From contig NW_026622863.1 of assembly GCF_023065955.2 (NCBI RefSeq), positions 49,582,177 through 49,646,176 on the forward strand: a DNA stretch of 64,000 nt, written 5' to 3'. The position numbers and the translations under genes were made by a program. Numbering within the stretch: the first letter of the stretch is position 1; each line of letters opens with the position of its first letter. The DNA comes from Ursus arctos. Lineage: Eukaryota; Chordata; Mammalia; Carnivora; Ursidae. Of this stretch, positions 25,701 to 33,836 are shown in pieces. Below the pieces are notes generated by a model, which worked only from the letters and a program-made list of their open reading frames with translations, was not told the origin of the DNA and did no database searches.

Positions 25701-25716
25701 GACGTTGAACAGATAA
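4791..25716 (+). CDS. BICRA: BICRA (GLTSCR1), non-canonical BAF complex subunit, 13 coding exons
   Basis: Scaffold subunit of the non-canonical (GBAF) SWI/SNF remodelling complex, which also contains BRD9; it acts in the nucleus. Coding exons: 4791-4831, 4916-4958, 6848-6913, 8737-10698, 11285-11461, 19526-20158, 20336-20516, 20817-20926, 21922-21983, 23301-23449, 23645-23739, 23972-24074, 24629-25716. They sum to 4,710 nt, 1,569 residues plus TAA, against about 1,560 in human. The start was chosen because the peptide opens [10 protein letters not shown] as in the family; the start exon begins only 5 nt upstream of the ATG, after a TTCAG acceptor. Residues 51-974 are low-complexity Gln/Pro/Ala/Gly sequence. 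The conserved GLTSCR1 domain lies near 1085-1190 ([32 protein letters not shown]). A Ser-rich run follows at about 1274-1284 and a basic AKRRK motif at 1480-1484. All introns are GT-AG and all phases agree. The noncoding 5' exons are upstream of the window. Confidence 0.97.
5527..5965 (-). repeat. Ancient LTR-like dispersed repeat (MLT1/MaLR-like)
   Basis: Lies in the BICRA intron between coding exons 2 and 3. Starts near ATCAGTTATCTAGGGCTAC and carries the conserved blocks GGGAGCAGCTTAGCTAGGTG, CATGGCAGTCAGCTTCCCCC and AAGTCACACACCATCAC. A second, shorter copy is at 17025-17300. Family naming is from memory of mammalian MLT1-type LTRs in reverse orientation and is uncertain. Confidence 0.5.
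6300..6620 (-). repeat. L2-like LINE fragment
   Basis: Contains diverged L2 3'-end phrases in reverse orientation (GGGCCCTGTTCTAGGCGCGAG, AGGTCCCTGCCGTCCTAGAG). Old and diverged; borders approximate. Confidence 0.45.
7440..7550. repeat. Pyrimidine-rich tract in BICRA intron 3
   Basis: About 110 nt of nearly pure CT on the + strand (TCTTCCTCC and CCCTCCTCC motifs), low-complexity sequence. No exon signal is attached to it. Confidence 0.7.
8520..8620 (-). repeat. MIR-like SINE fragment next to BICRA exon 4
   Basis: Reads GACAGGGAAATAGGCC...GGATTTGAACCTAGG, the reverse-orientation MIR core. It ends about 120 nt before the acceptor of coding exon 4 and lies within the open frame that continues into that exon. 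Confidence 0.6.
8737..10698 (+). CDS. BICRA: BICRA large coding exon 4 (residues 51-704)
   Basis: A single 1,962-nt exon, exactly 654 codons, with phase 0 at both ends. It begins [10 protein letters not shown] after a CTCCAG acceptor and ends MFLPQ before GTAACT. It encodes an uninterrupted nine-glycine run near residue 85, the conserved [19 protein letters not shown] segment, then long Ala/Pro/Gln/Gly-rich sequence typical of a disordered co-regulator. GC content is very high with many CpGs, which explains the long open frames on the opposite strand. The same frame stays open for 441 nt upstream into the intron, as far as 8296. Confidence 0.95.
11960..12310 (-). repeat. Ancient L1-derived fragment
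   Basis: Contains the typical 3'-end L1 phrases in reverse (GGGTTATTGGTCCTTGTTGA, TAGAAACTCTTTACATATTA, GCCTTTGTCTCATGTGAG). Strongly diverged; borders approximate. Confidence 0.5.
13010..13550 (-). repeat. L2 LINE fragment
   Basis: Carries the recognisable reverse-L2 block (AGCATGTGCAAAGGCCCTGA, then GGTCAGAGAGG). The phrase GTGCAAAGGCCCTGAGG recurs in the copies near 33410, 44810 and 45590. Confidence 0.6.
14383..14586 (+). repeat. Carnivore SINEC, young ursid-type subtype, with target-site duplication
   Basis: Near-intact element from CGCCTGGGTGGCACAGCGG to (AAATA)n, with GGGATCGAGCCCCACATCAG and CTCTGTCAAATAAATAAATA. Flanked by a perfect 15-bp duplication AAAAAGGAAAAAGGG at 14368-14382 and 14587-14601, so the insertion is young and clean. 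Confidence 0.96.
14715..14895 (+). mobile_element. MER20-like hAT-Charlie element, diverged
   Basis: Shares the MER20 pattern of GACACTGGGGGCCGGGTCATT, GAGCAGCATCCC, GATATTGCCAGGTGTC. More diverged than the copy at 48380-48588. Confidence 0.5.
15150..15343 (-). repeat. Carnivore SINEC, young subtype, reverse strand
   Basis: Reads in reverse from AAAGATTTTATTTATTTATT to CCACCCAGGCGCCCC. It is flanked by duplicated ACATTTTTAATTTT at 15119-15132 and from 15344. Same subtype as the one at 14383, in opposite orientation. Confidence 0.95.
15419..15608 (-). repeat. Carnivore SINEC, older diverged copy
   Basis: Reverse orientation, with a poly(T) start, GA-rich tail, ATGGGACTTGATCTCACGAC and a decayed head (CAGCCACCCAGACACTCCC). 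More mutations than its neighbours, so older. Confidence 0.85.
15627..15834 (+). repeat. Carnivore SINEC, 5'-truncated
   Basis: Begins at GGTTAAGCATCTGCCTTCGG without the CGCCTGGGTGG head and runs through GGATCGAGCCCCACATCGGG to an AAATAAATGAAATC tail followed by AAAAATA repeats. Confidence 0.9.
16000..16680 (-). repeat. Ancient L1-derived fragment(s)
   Basis: Phrases typical of reverse L1 3' sequence are present (TTGCTGGATCAAAGCAAATG, GGAGGCTCTTTATATATGAT, GTTTTTTGACATGG). Diverged; borders uncertain. Confidence 0.4.
16733..16918 (-). repeat. Carnivore SINEC, young subtype, reverse strand
   Basis: From AAAAGATTTTATTTATTTAT to ACCCAGGCGCCCC, flanked by TCAGTTTTTATTT at 16683-16695 and 16919-16931, a 13-bp target-site duplication. 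Confidence 0.95.
17025..17300 (-). repeat. Ancient LTR-like dispersed repeat, second copy
   Basis: Same family as 5527-5965: GTATTAGTTATCTGTTGCCG, ACAAATGACCCCCGAACTTA, CAGCTTAGCTGGCAGGTGC, then a decayed end. Confidence 0.5.
19526..20158 (+). CDS. BICRA: BICRA coding exon 6, proline/serine/arginine-rich
   Basis: This exon is 633 nt, 211 codons, phase 0 at both ends, spanning residues 764-974. It carries a tandem RPPS/RPHS-type peptide repeat encoded by CCTCC/CGCCC repeats around 19640-19700, then many PPxP stretches, then the conserved [24 protein letters not shown] end. Compared with the human protein as I remember it, the RPPS repeat is a few units longer here, which accounts for part of the extra length of this protein. 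Confidence 0.95.
22200..22620. repeat. Degenerate GGAT/TGGG minisatellite in BICRA intron 9
   Basis: About 420 nt built from tetranucleotide units (GGAT, TGGG, TTTG), with six pure GGAT units near 22480-22505. A longer unit TCTGGGGTGGGCG recurs at 22385, 22425 and 22525, with a shortened version at 22593. It lies between coding exons 9 and 10. Confidence 0.9.
22665..22860 (-). repeat. L2-like LINE fragment
   Basis: Reverse L2 3' end: GCGTTTATCAGATACTCACT, CAGTCCTGTGCTGG. A MIR-like fragment follows at about 22980-23110 with CAGTTCCCCCATCTGTAGAG. Confidence 0.5.
23301..24074 (+). CDS. BICRA: BICRA exons 10-12 encoding the core of the GLTSCR1 domain
   Basis: Three short exons (23301-23449, 23645-23739, 23972-24074) encode most of the conserved GLTSCR1 domain, residues 1092-1208. 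It is mostly helical and charged: [18 protein letters not shown], then [19 protein letters not shown], then [20 protein letters not shown]. This is the part shared with the paralogue BICRAL and is thought to anchor the protein in GBAF. The acceptor of the middle exon is preceded by 24 consecutive C residues (23617-23640). Confidence 0.93.
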
Positions 25717-26650
25717 CACCGGGCCGGTCTTCGCTTCCCTGTCCCCCGTGCTGCCCGCGGACGCCGGGGGCAGCTGGGCGTTGAACCTCAGCCTCCTGGG
25801 GGACACGAGCCGGGGATCCCCTGACAGTTTTTCTTGCCTAAGTTATTTGAGTCACAAAGGCCTCCTCCCCCACTTCCTGCTTCAGCCGGGTTGTTGGGTG
25901 GGGGTTGTGGATTTAGGGGAGGGGGCTGTAATGTAAAATGTCCCCCTGCCAAAGGTGGGGGTAATCCCGGTGTGTCATTTCCTATTTCTTCCCGCTTCCT
26001 GCCACACTCCGCCCCTCCGTGGGGGGGGGGGGGGGGGACACGCGTGTGTTTGCCAGGCATGGAGGTACCCTGGTCGTTCCCACTGCTCTCGTGTGTCCCG
26101 GTACCGGGTTTGTCCGTGTGGCCGCACAGATCCACGCGTCGAGGGCGCTCGAAGCCGGGAGGGTCCTTGGCGAGCCTCGCTCAGCCTCTCCCTACCGCCC
26201 CCCACAGGCTGTAAAAGGAAACGCAGGGAGGGGCGGGCGTCAGCCAGCGCCCCGGACCCCCACCTCGGAGGGCTGTGCCCGTGGGCACCTGTGTCCCATC
26301 CATGTGTCTGTGTCCAGCTCCGCGTCCTGTGTCCCTGTGTGTGTGCTCGAGTGAGCAAGAGAGAGAGCGAAAGAGATTTTGAACCCTCCCGTCCCTCGAC
26401 TGAAATCCGAACACCTCCAAAACAGGAAACCGGGGTCTTCCTCCCACCCCTCCATCCCTCCCCAGCCAGTCTTCCCTCTGTTCTTCCTGCCGCCAGCCAC
26501 CCGCGCCAGATTTTGAAATCTCGGAGACAAAACTAGTACTGTAAGATAAATTTTTTTGTACTGTATTTATTGTGTATAACGATTTTTTTAAAGGAGAATT
26601 CTGTACATTTAGAACTCTTGTAAATTAAAAACTGATCCTTTTTTTAAAAC
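25717..26650 (+). other. BICRA: BICRA 3' UTR and polyadenylation region
   Basis: Untranslated sequence between the BICRA stop codon and an ATTAAA polyadenylation signal at 26624-26629. It contains a 17-G homopolymer at 26021-26037 and a GT/GA-rich stretch near 26330-26370. The last 130 nt are AT-rich, as expected near a cleavage site. The exact cleavage position, about 26640-26655, is inferred. Confidence 0.75.
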
Positions 26651-26691
26651 TGTATCGACTCCGTCTCGGCCCATTGCTTTTGGGTCTTTGC

Positions 26692-26718
26692 GGGGGGGGG
26701 GGGGGGGGGGGAGGGGGG
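26692..26718. repeat. Poly(G) tract just downstream of BICRA
   Basis: Twenty consecutive G (26692-26711), then A and six G, about 60 nt past the BICRA polyadenylation signal. Its length in the assembly should be treated with caution. Confidence 0.85.
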
Positions 26719-27212
26719 ATGGTGAAGTCTGGGGATTGGGGCCAGACCGGGGTAGGGAGGGGATTGTGAGGGTTCGTTGCACATAGTATTTTTTGAACAC
26801 CGATTAGGGGTGCCAGGCCCTGTTCTGGGCATAGGGGTGCAGCTGAACAAGGCAGATAGAAGTCCCCACCCCGGGGGGAGGGGGGAGCTGACTTGTTAGT
26901 GGAAAAGCCAGATGGAAAACAGCTAAACCAAACAGGGGATTCTTATCATTCCTCCATAAGGTTCTGTGGTCTCCGCGAACACGGGATTCGTGAATACTGA
27001 ACTACCCGTCCTGGACGAAATACAGGGTTAGCTTCCTACAAACCTCCCATCACAACATTTTTGTAAGTTGTTTCATACATAACCTTGTGTTGCATATATT
27101 TCCATAAAGACACCTTATTCGTAGATATTCCTGATTCGTGCACATTGGGCTCATGGCCAACGCCACTAAAACGCACGTCTGAACAAAGCTCGTCTAACAC
27201 GTATGTTTTGGG

Positions 27213-27397
27213 TTTTTTTTGAAGATTTTATTTATTTGTCAGAGAGTGCGCACAAGCAGGGGGAGCGGCAGGCAGAGCAGTCAGAGAAGCAGACTTCCCC
27301 GCTGAGCAGGGAGCCCGATGGGGGCTCAATCAGGACCCTGGGATCATGACCTGAGCTGAGAGCAGACGCTTAACCGACTGAGCCCCCCAGGCGCCCC
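27213..27397 (-). repeat. Carnivore SINEC, reverse strand
   Basis: From poly(T)/GAAGATTTTATTTATTTG to CCCCCCAGGCGCCCC. Flanked by TAACACGTATGTT (27195-27207) and TAACACATATGTT (27398-27410), a duplication with one mismatch. Confidence 0.94.
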
Positions 27398-27835
27398 TAA
27401 CACATATGTTCTATATGAGGCACACCCCAGCCTTCTTCCCCTTTGGCACACCGGACCGCATTTCAGCACTAGGGCATTTAAAACAGTGACGTCACCAGCA
27501 AAATCACAAAAATGCGAAACCATGGCGGGAAACAGACCTTGAAAAGGACGCTTGTCGGGTGTGAGCGCTGAAACTGTCGGGGCAGAGAATTGCTTTCCTC
27601 AACTTCAGTTGGAAACATGCACGTTGGATGACCCAGATTTTTTTCCCGCTCTGCGCATGTCTGTGAAGGTGCTTCGAGTTTGGGGGGTTACAAATAAATT
27701 TAAACAAGCAGAGGAATTCACAGATAAGGGCATCCACGAAGAATGAGGATCTCCTGGGGATGTGAACAGCATTAGATGGAGAGGAAGAGCAGTCAAGCAG
27801 GCTGTGGAAACGGGTGGCTTCAAAGAACAGATTTG

Positions 27836-28035
27836 GGGCGCCTGGCTGCCTCAGTCGGTTAAGCCGCCGACTCTTGGTTTCAGCTTGGGTCGTGATCTCG
27901 TGGCCGTGAGATCAGGCACCACATTGGGCTCCATGCTCAGCGGGGAGTCTTCCTGAGATTCTCTCTCTCTCTCTGCCCCTCCTGCTTGTGCACCTGGCTC
28001 TCTCACTCTCTCTGAAGGAAATAAATCCTAAAAAA
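27836..28035 (+). repeat. Carnivore SINEC
   Basis: GGGCGCCTGGCTGCCTCAGT head, CTCTTGGTTTCAGC body, CT-rich stretch and a short A-rich tail. It is flanked by AGAACAGATTT-like sequence on both sides and has inserted at the edge of an older LTR-like repeat. Confidence 0.92.
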
Positions 28036-28039
28036 AAGA

Positions 28040-28360
28040 GAACAGAGATTTATTCTTTCCCGTTCTGGAGGCTGGACAGCCCACATCAAGCCACCAGCAG
28101 CGCCATGCTTCCCCTAGAAACTCTGCAGGGGGATCCTTCCTTGACTTTCCACTTTCTGGGTCCTTTTTTGGCGTTGGTGTCTCCTCTTAAAAGGAGACCC
28201 TATTGGATAATAGCCCACCCTACCCAGTATGATCTCATCTTCGCTTGCTTACATCTGCCAAGATCCCATTTCCAAATACGATCACATTCACAGGTGCTGG
28301 GGTTTAGGACATTAGCATATCTCTTGGTGGGGGCACAATTCATAACACGGGGTAGAGGAA
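28040..28360 (-). repeat. Ancient MLT1-like LTR fragment
   Basis: Reads CCCACCCTACCCAGTATGAT, CTTACATCTGCCAAGATCCC, AAATACGATCACATTCACAG, typical of reverse-orientation MLT1-type LTRs. Confidence 0.55.
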
Positions 28361-28439
28361 TGGACAAGGCTAGTCCCAAACTAGGACGCCTTTGTGTAAA
28401 CTAGAAAGCAGCGCCCCTTTCTTCTGGGCACTGAGTTTT

Positions 28440-28910
28440 GAAGGGCAGAGTGTGAGCTGTAGTCCAGCCGCCTCTCACCCTTTCAGTGAGTGCTTTGTGC
28501 AGTGAACAACCTGGGCAACTGCACGTTAAGGCCCCTGGGATCAGGTGGGGAGGGAAGACTTCTTTGAGGAGGTGACATTTGAGCAGAGACGTACATGAAA
28601 TGAGGGAGGGAGACCTTGGGGGAAAATCCCCTGACGCAGGAGCATGTCTGGAGTGTTGAGGGACAGCAGGGAGGCCCGTGTGGCTGGAAGCTGGCGGGTG
28701 GCAGGGGAAGGGAGGGAACAAGAAGTGAAGTCAGAGGGGACAAAGCGGACCTGTGGTGTAGAACCCTGTGCTTCATGGTGATGATTTTGCTGAGCGATGG
28801 GGGAACCCGGGCGAAGGTTCTAAGCAGAGGGCTGAGCCAACTTGGGTTTCCTGAGCGCCCTCTGGCGGCCGCATGGGAGAAAGGAGGGAGCGAGTACAGA
28901 ACCGGAGCTC
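28440..28910 (-). repeat. L2 LINE fragment
   Basis: Contains GAGGTGACATTTGAGCAGAG and GGAGCATGTCTGGAGTG, the same order as in the L2 copy at 33085-33620. A CTCF-like motif lies at its end (28853-28868). Confidence 0.55.
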
Positions 28911-29754
28911 AGCCAAGAGGTCACTGCTAAGGTCCAGGCGCCTGGTGACACGGCTGGACCAGGGTGATGTTCCCAGTTTCTCTGCAGGCACTTGGAGTGG
29001 GGGGTTGTGGCGGGGAAGCTGATATGTGGGGTCTCGGGGAGAGAGACGATCCCCCTTCCTAGCCTGTATGTACTTCCCCACGTGCGAAACAAAGCCCTGA
29101 AGAACACAGTTCTTAACAGCCTTGGATTCCCACGCGCTCCGGGGAGACCCCACGTGGCTGCACAAAAAAGTTTGTAGATGATTCCTGTGGGCTTGGGGAC
29201 TCGGTTCTGGAAGGGTGGCTGCATGCAGCCCCAGGAGAGGGTCAGCGATGACTAACTATGGAACACTTACCGTGGGCTCGGTTTCAAACCCTTCGCCCGG
29301 GATGTTTTATTTGGTCCTCACAGAAGCCCCGGTATGGGGATTGATCGCCCCATCTTGCAGATGAAGAAACTGAGGCCCCGCGGCAGCCAGTGGCAAGCTG
29401 GGCTGCACCCCAGGCGGTCTGGCTGCAAGCCCACGACCTTGGCCTCTGCACACCCAGCTTCCAGGGAGGTGGGGGGCGGGGCAGGCAACAGCAAGGCCTT
29501 TCCAAGAGAGCAGTGCAGGAGCCAGAGGGGCCCCCCCCTCCAGGGGAGGAGACCAAAACTGGGACCAAGCTTCCTAGACCCTTGCTCCCAGATCCCAGAA
29601 GCAGCTCGGTGGGGGCGTGCGGCGTCCCCGTTTCCACAGCGGAGGCATCTGGGAAAATAGAGTCACATAGGTGCAGGGCAGGATTGGAACCCTAGACTGA
29701 CAGCAGCCAAAGTTCATCACGAACTTCCGGCTGGCCGCCTGCCCCATCTGGTTT

Positions 29755-30110
29755 TTTTTTCCCTTCAACTGTGGTGAAATATACATAACATAAAATTCAC
29801 CATTTTAACCATTTCTAAGTATACTGCTCAGTGGCGTGAAGTACCTTCCTGCACGTTGTGCAAACACCACCAGCTCTCCTCCGAACTTGAAGCTCTAAAC
29901 GCTTACACACTGACGCCCGCTCCGCTCCTCCAGCCCTGCCCGCCAGCGTTCTGCTTTCCGTCTGGATGGACCCGACTGCTCTCAGCACCTCCGCAGTGGG
30001 GTCGTACAGTATCTGTTCTCTTGTGACTGGCTTATTCCACTTGGCATGATGTCTCCGAGGCTCATTCATGTTGTAGAATGTGCCAGAATTTCTTCACCCG
30101 GTTTTGACTG
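29755..30110 (-). repeat. Old L1 3'-end fragment (L1M-type)
   Basis: Starts with poly(T), then AAATATACATAACATAAAAT, CACCATTTTAACCATTTCTA and CACTTGGCATGATGTC, the reverse of an old L1 3' end. Confidence 0.6.
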
Positions 30111-30298
30111 CTGGGGAGGGAGAGAGCTACGGGGGGGGGGGGGAATGTGAGCTTGTGCCTTGGGGAGAGGGCTGTAAGGACACAGGGAGACTTGTCACAC
30201 GGAGACTCCCTGATTCAGAGATCGGCAACACAGCAAGACAAAACAGTAGCCCCAGTAACTGGGAGCTCAAAGGATGTTTAAAGAGGCAGGTTGTCCAG

Positions 30299-30495
30299 GG
30301 CGCCTGGGGGCTCAGTCGGTGAAGCATCTGCCTTCCACTCAGGTCACGATCTCAGGGTCCTGGGATCCAGCCCCGCATTGGGATCCCTACTCAATGGGGA
30401 GCCTGCTTCTCCCTCTCCCTCTGCCCCTCCCCCTGCTCAATCGCTCTCTCCCTGTCTCTCTCTCTCAAATAAATAAAATCTTAATAAGACTAAAA
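30299..30495 (+). repeat. Carnivore SINEC
   Basis: GGGCGCCTGGGGGCTCAGTC head, GCATCTGCCTTCCACTCAGG, AATAAATAAAATC tail. Confidence 0.94.
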
Positions 30496-31172
30496 TAAAA
30501 ATAAAATGAGGCTTTTTCACTCCATCGACCCCTTCCTAGAATCATGCCTTTAAATGCACACAGTAAAACCCACAAGATGACAAGGGGGCCAATTATCCTG
30601 AAATCCAGCTATCAGTGTATTTAAAGCCGCCCCTCCCCTCCACGAATCTGTGACACGGTAATAAGGGCTCTTGTATCAAGACACTAATTAGAAAGAGCTG
30701 GGGGTGGGTCTAATCAGTGGTGAGTAAACAATCCCTGGAAATCTCCAAAACAGCTACGATGAGGTGAAAACAGCCACGGTCCCCTCTGTGACAGTGACTC
30801 AGGTCCCGCTGTTGTCATTTCGTGCTTTGTTACATTCACGGTTGACAGAAACCGTGAAATCTCAGCGAAAGATCCAGATGTCATGTTTCCCTCCATGTCC
30901 AAGTTCCCGGATCCTTCCGAATCTCATCTGAGCACACAGCGGGCTGAGAAGCCCTGGGGTCGCCCCCGAGGGGAAGGGAGATGGCCCGTGTCAAGGTTTT
31001 GGAAGAGGACCCGTCTCCTAGCTGTAATAACGGAGTCGTCGCTAAGCCCCAGGCCTGTTATTAAATATATATATAATGTACATACCGTTATGCGTTATGT
31101 GATCATGTATTTTAATGATACATTATAATTATGTATAAAATGTACTATATTCATGCACCTCTTTATGGAATA

Positions 31173-31481
31173 CAGTCGACCCTTGAAGAACAAGGGGGTG
31201 AGGGGTGCCGACGCCCACACAGTCCAAAATCCACGTATAACTTTTGACTCCCCCAAAATTTACCTAATAGCTTACTGTGAACCAGAAGCCTTACCGGCAA
31301 CATAAATAGTCAATTAACATATATTTTGTATGTTCTATGTATTCTTACAATAAAGTAGTCACAGAAAAAAATGTTAAGAAAATCTTAAGAGGGGCTTCTG
31401 GCTGACTTAGTCAGTAGAGCCCACGACTCTTGATCTCGGGGTCGTGAGCTCGAGCCCCATATGGGCTGGAGAGATTACTTA

Positions 31482-31520
<39 letters not shown>

Positions 31521-31760
31521 AACTTTTTTAAAAAAAAGTTGCAGTCCTTCAATTGCTAGCCAGTCAAATCCTTTGTTAGTTAGGGTCCTGCTAGCAGTTC
31601 TAATAAATACTCAAAATATATAATACTCAGGCCTAATAAAAGCTTATTTCTAAAAAAAAAAATCATAAGAAAAAATACATTTACAATAGCGTACTGTATT
31701 TCTCTAACACAATCCACTTCTACGTGGACCCATGAACCCGTATTGTTCAAGAGTCAACTG
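31173..31760 (+). mobile_element. Tigger2-type nonautonomous DNA transposon, interrupted by a SINE
   Basis: The left end CAGTCGACCCTTGAAGAACA and the right end TTGTTCAAGAGTCAACTG form matching inverted repeats, flanked by TA at 31171-31172 and 31761-31762, the Tc1/mariner target. The left body (CACGTATAACTTTTGACTCC, ACATATATTTTGTATGTTC) matches the Tigger2/MER8 consensus as I recall it. About 280 nt of foreign sequence, including a SINEC, splits it between about 31384 and 31665. Confidence 0.8.
31384..31522 (+). repeat. Short diverged SINEC nested in the Tigger2-type element
   Basis: Diverged head (GGCTTCTGGCTGACTTAGTC), CTCGAGCCCCATATGGGC, then an ATAA tetranucleotide array at about 31482-31521. 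It lacks the CT-rich middle of the long SINECs. Confidence 0.8.
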
Positions 31761-31784
31761 TATCTGTCTGTCTATCGATCGATC

Positions 31785-31878
31785 TATTTGGCTTTATTGA
31801 GATATTTCAGAAGCCATACCATTCACCCATTTAATGTGTACAATTCAATCATTTTAGTATATTTGCAGGGATGTGCAA
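31785..31878 (-). repeat. Old L1 3'-end scrap
   Basis: GGCTTTATTGAGATATTTCA, ATTCACCCATTTAATGTGTA, CAATTCAATCATTTTAG: reverse L1M-type 3' end. It runs into a perfect inverted repeat. Confidence 0.6.
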
Positions 31879-31895
31879 ACATCCCTGCAAATATA
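31858..31895. repeat. Perfect 17-bp inverted repeat with a GCAA loop
   Basis: Left arm TATATTTGCAGGGATGT (31858-31874), loop GCAA (31875-31878), right arm ACATCCCTGCAAATATA (31879-31895). The arms are fully complementary. The left arm continues the old L1 sequence; the right arm does not belong to L1 and looks like an inverted copy of the left. Confidence 0.95.
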
Positions 31896-31913
31896 TAAAA
31901 TAAACCAATCAAT

Positions 31914-32102
31914 CTTTTTTTTTTTAAGGTTTTATTTATCTGACAGAGAGAGAGCACAAGCAGGGGGAGGGGCAGAAGGAGAGGGAGAAGCAGACTCCCC
32001 ACCGGGTAAGGACCCCCTACACAGGGCTCGATTCCAGGACCCGGGGATCATGACCTGAGCCGAAGGCAGAGGCTTAACTGACTGAGCCACCCAGACGCCC
32101 TC
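31914..32102 (-). repeat. Carnivore SINEC, reverse strand
   Basis: Poly(T) then AAGGTTTTATTTATCTGACA through GCCACCCAGACGCCC. Confidence 0.93.
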
Positions 32103-32109
32103 CCATTAT

Positions 32110-32470
32110 GTACATTATTGTTTTCAACCAATTAAATATTTAACTGAGTGCCTGCTGGGTACTGGGCCCTGTTCTAGGCACTGGGGTGACAACAGTAAAC
32201 AAAACAGACCCAAGATCAAGCCCCTGCCCTCAAGGAGTTGACATTCCTGCAGGGAGAGATTAAAAATAAGTCACATTGAAAAGAAATACATGAAAATAAA
32301 ATCGCAAAAAAGAAGAAAAAATAAGGAACATCTCTATTCTGGCTGCTGGTGTTAACTGCTAGGAAGGAAAAGAAGTAGGAACCGGGGTGGTGAGGGGTTG
32401 GGGGAGGGTCAGGGTAGGACGTACAGAGGCGGCACCATCTGAACAAAGACCCAAAGGAAGCGGTCCTGTG
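32110..32470 (-). repeat. L2 LINE 3' fragment
   Basis: Reverse L2 end: GAGTGCCTGCTGGGTACTGG, CCCTGTTCTAGGCACTGGGG, CCCTCAAGGAGTTGACATTC. Well preserved for this old family. Confidence 0.75.
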
Positions 32471-32638
32471 TAGCAAGACAGATGGGGAAACTGAGGCTCA
32501 GAGAGGCAAAATCGCTTCCCTGAGGTTCTCTCACAAGCGAGTAGCCGGGCTGGGATTTGACTCGAGGCTTTGTATGCTCTGACTCCCATCTGAGAGAAAA
32601 AACCCAGCTCCAGACCTGGATTATAAGACCCGAGGTTT

Positions 32639-32840
32639 GGGGTACCTGGGTGGCTCAGTCATTAAGCATCTGCCTTCGGCTCAGGTCATGATCCCAGGGT
32701 GCTGGGATCGAGCCCCACATGGGGCTCCCTGCTCAGCGGGGAGCCTGCTTCTCCTTCTCCCACTCCCCCTGCTGGTGTTCCCTCTCTCGCTGTGTCTCTC
32801 TCTCTGTCCAACAAATAAATAAAATCTTAAAAAAAAAAAG
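32639..32840 (+). repeat. Carnivore SINEC with target-site duplication
   Basis: GGGTACCTGGGTGGCTCAGT to AACAAATAAATAAAATC plus poly(A). Flanked by GACCCGAGGTTT on both sides (about 32627 and 32845). Confidence 0.95.
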
Positions 32841-33084
32841 AGAGACCCGAGGTTTTTTAAGCACCTGCTAGGGGGCCAGGTGCAGTGCTAAGCCCTTGAA
32901 CAACGCCTCTGTGTTCTTTGATTGCACTTCTCTGGGACTCATTTATCTCATCTGTGAAATGGGGATAAGGATACCCACTTCTCAGGGACATTCTGAGAAC
33001 CCAACGAGCGAATGCTCTTAGCTAATGAGCTAAGGGCTTAGAGCAGTGCCTGCACAGAGGAGGGGCTCAGTAATCGTGAAAGAT

Positions 33085-33620
33085 TAACTCAACAAATATG
33101 TACTGAGTCCTTTTGCAGTGGCTGGCACGGTGCTAGCCTGGGGACATGGCAGGAAACCACCCAGTTGGAAATCCCTGTCCGCAGAGGGCTTGTGTTCTTG
33201 CTAGGGACTTAAGCAGAGAAATGTCGAATATTCAGAAGTGTGGAGGAAAATAAAGCAGTGATAATGGATAGATGGTGGGGGCTGCCTTAAATAGGGAGAT
33301 CAGGGAGGGCTTCTCTGAGGAGGTGACATTTGAGCAGACACGAATGAGGGGAGGGAGGGAGTTGTTGGGATCCCGGGGAGAAGAGCGGTTTAGGTGGACC
33401 GAACAGCAAGTGCAAAGGCCCTGAGGTTGGAGGGCTGTTGGTGTGCTTGAGGAGCAGCAAAGAAGCCCTGCAGGGTGGCTGGAGCAGAGTGGGGGGGGGA
33501 GGGCAGAGGGAACCGGCAGATCCGGGTAGGGCATTACAGGCCCCCCCTGGGGGCTTTGGCTTTTATTCTGAGTTCTCAAGAGAGGAGCCAGGATGGGTGG
33601 TGGGAAGAGGAATTTCATGA
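33085..33620 (-). repeat. L2 LINE fragment, long copy
   Basis: Begins AACTCAACAAATATGTACTG (reverse L2 terminus) and continues through GAGGTGACATTTGAGCAGAC, AGCAAGTGCAAAGGCCCTGA and GCTTTTATTCTGAG. One of the longest L2 copies here. Confidence 0.75.
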
Positions 33621-33822
33621 CCTCAGGTAAGTTTTTAAAATATTATTATTGCTGCTGCTGTTGCTGTTGTTGTAAATAATAGTATTAATATTAGCATTCC
33701 CATGTTAAGAGGAGAGACAGAGATTGGGAAGTGAGTGGCCCTGTGTCCCAGGTGGAAGGGATTCTGAAGCCGGTATTGGAAGCCTCGCTCTCACCCGTCT
33801 CGAAAAGCCGCCCTGCCACTCC

Positions 33823-33836
33823 CCACCAGGGGGCGC
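33823..33836 (+). promoter_or_regulatory. CTCF-like motif, forward orientation
   Basis: CCACCAGGGGGCGC, a full match to the CTCF core as I know it, about 200 nt upstream of the EHD2 first-exon donor. Binding is predicted only. Confidence 0.7.

Noticed and set aside
24391..25806. 471-residue open frame on the - strand opposite the last BICRA exon
   Set aside because: It is antisense to a GC-rich, conserved coding exon; long antisense frames follow from the codon bias. The product is low-complexity Arg/Gly with no domain.
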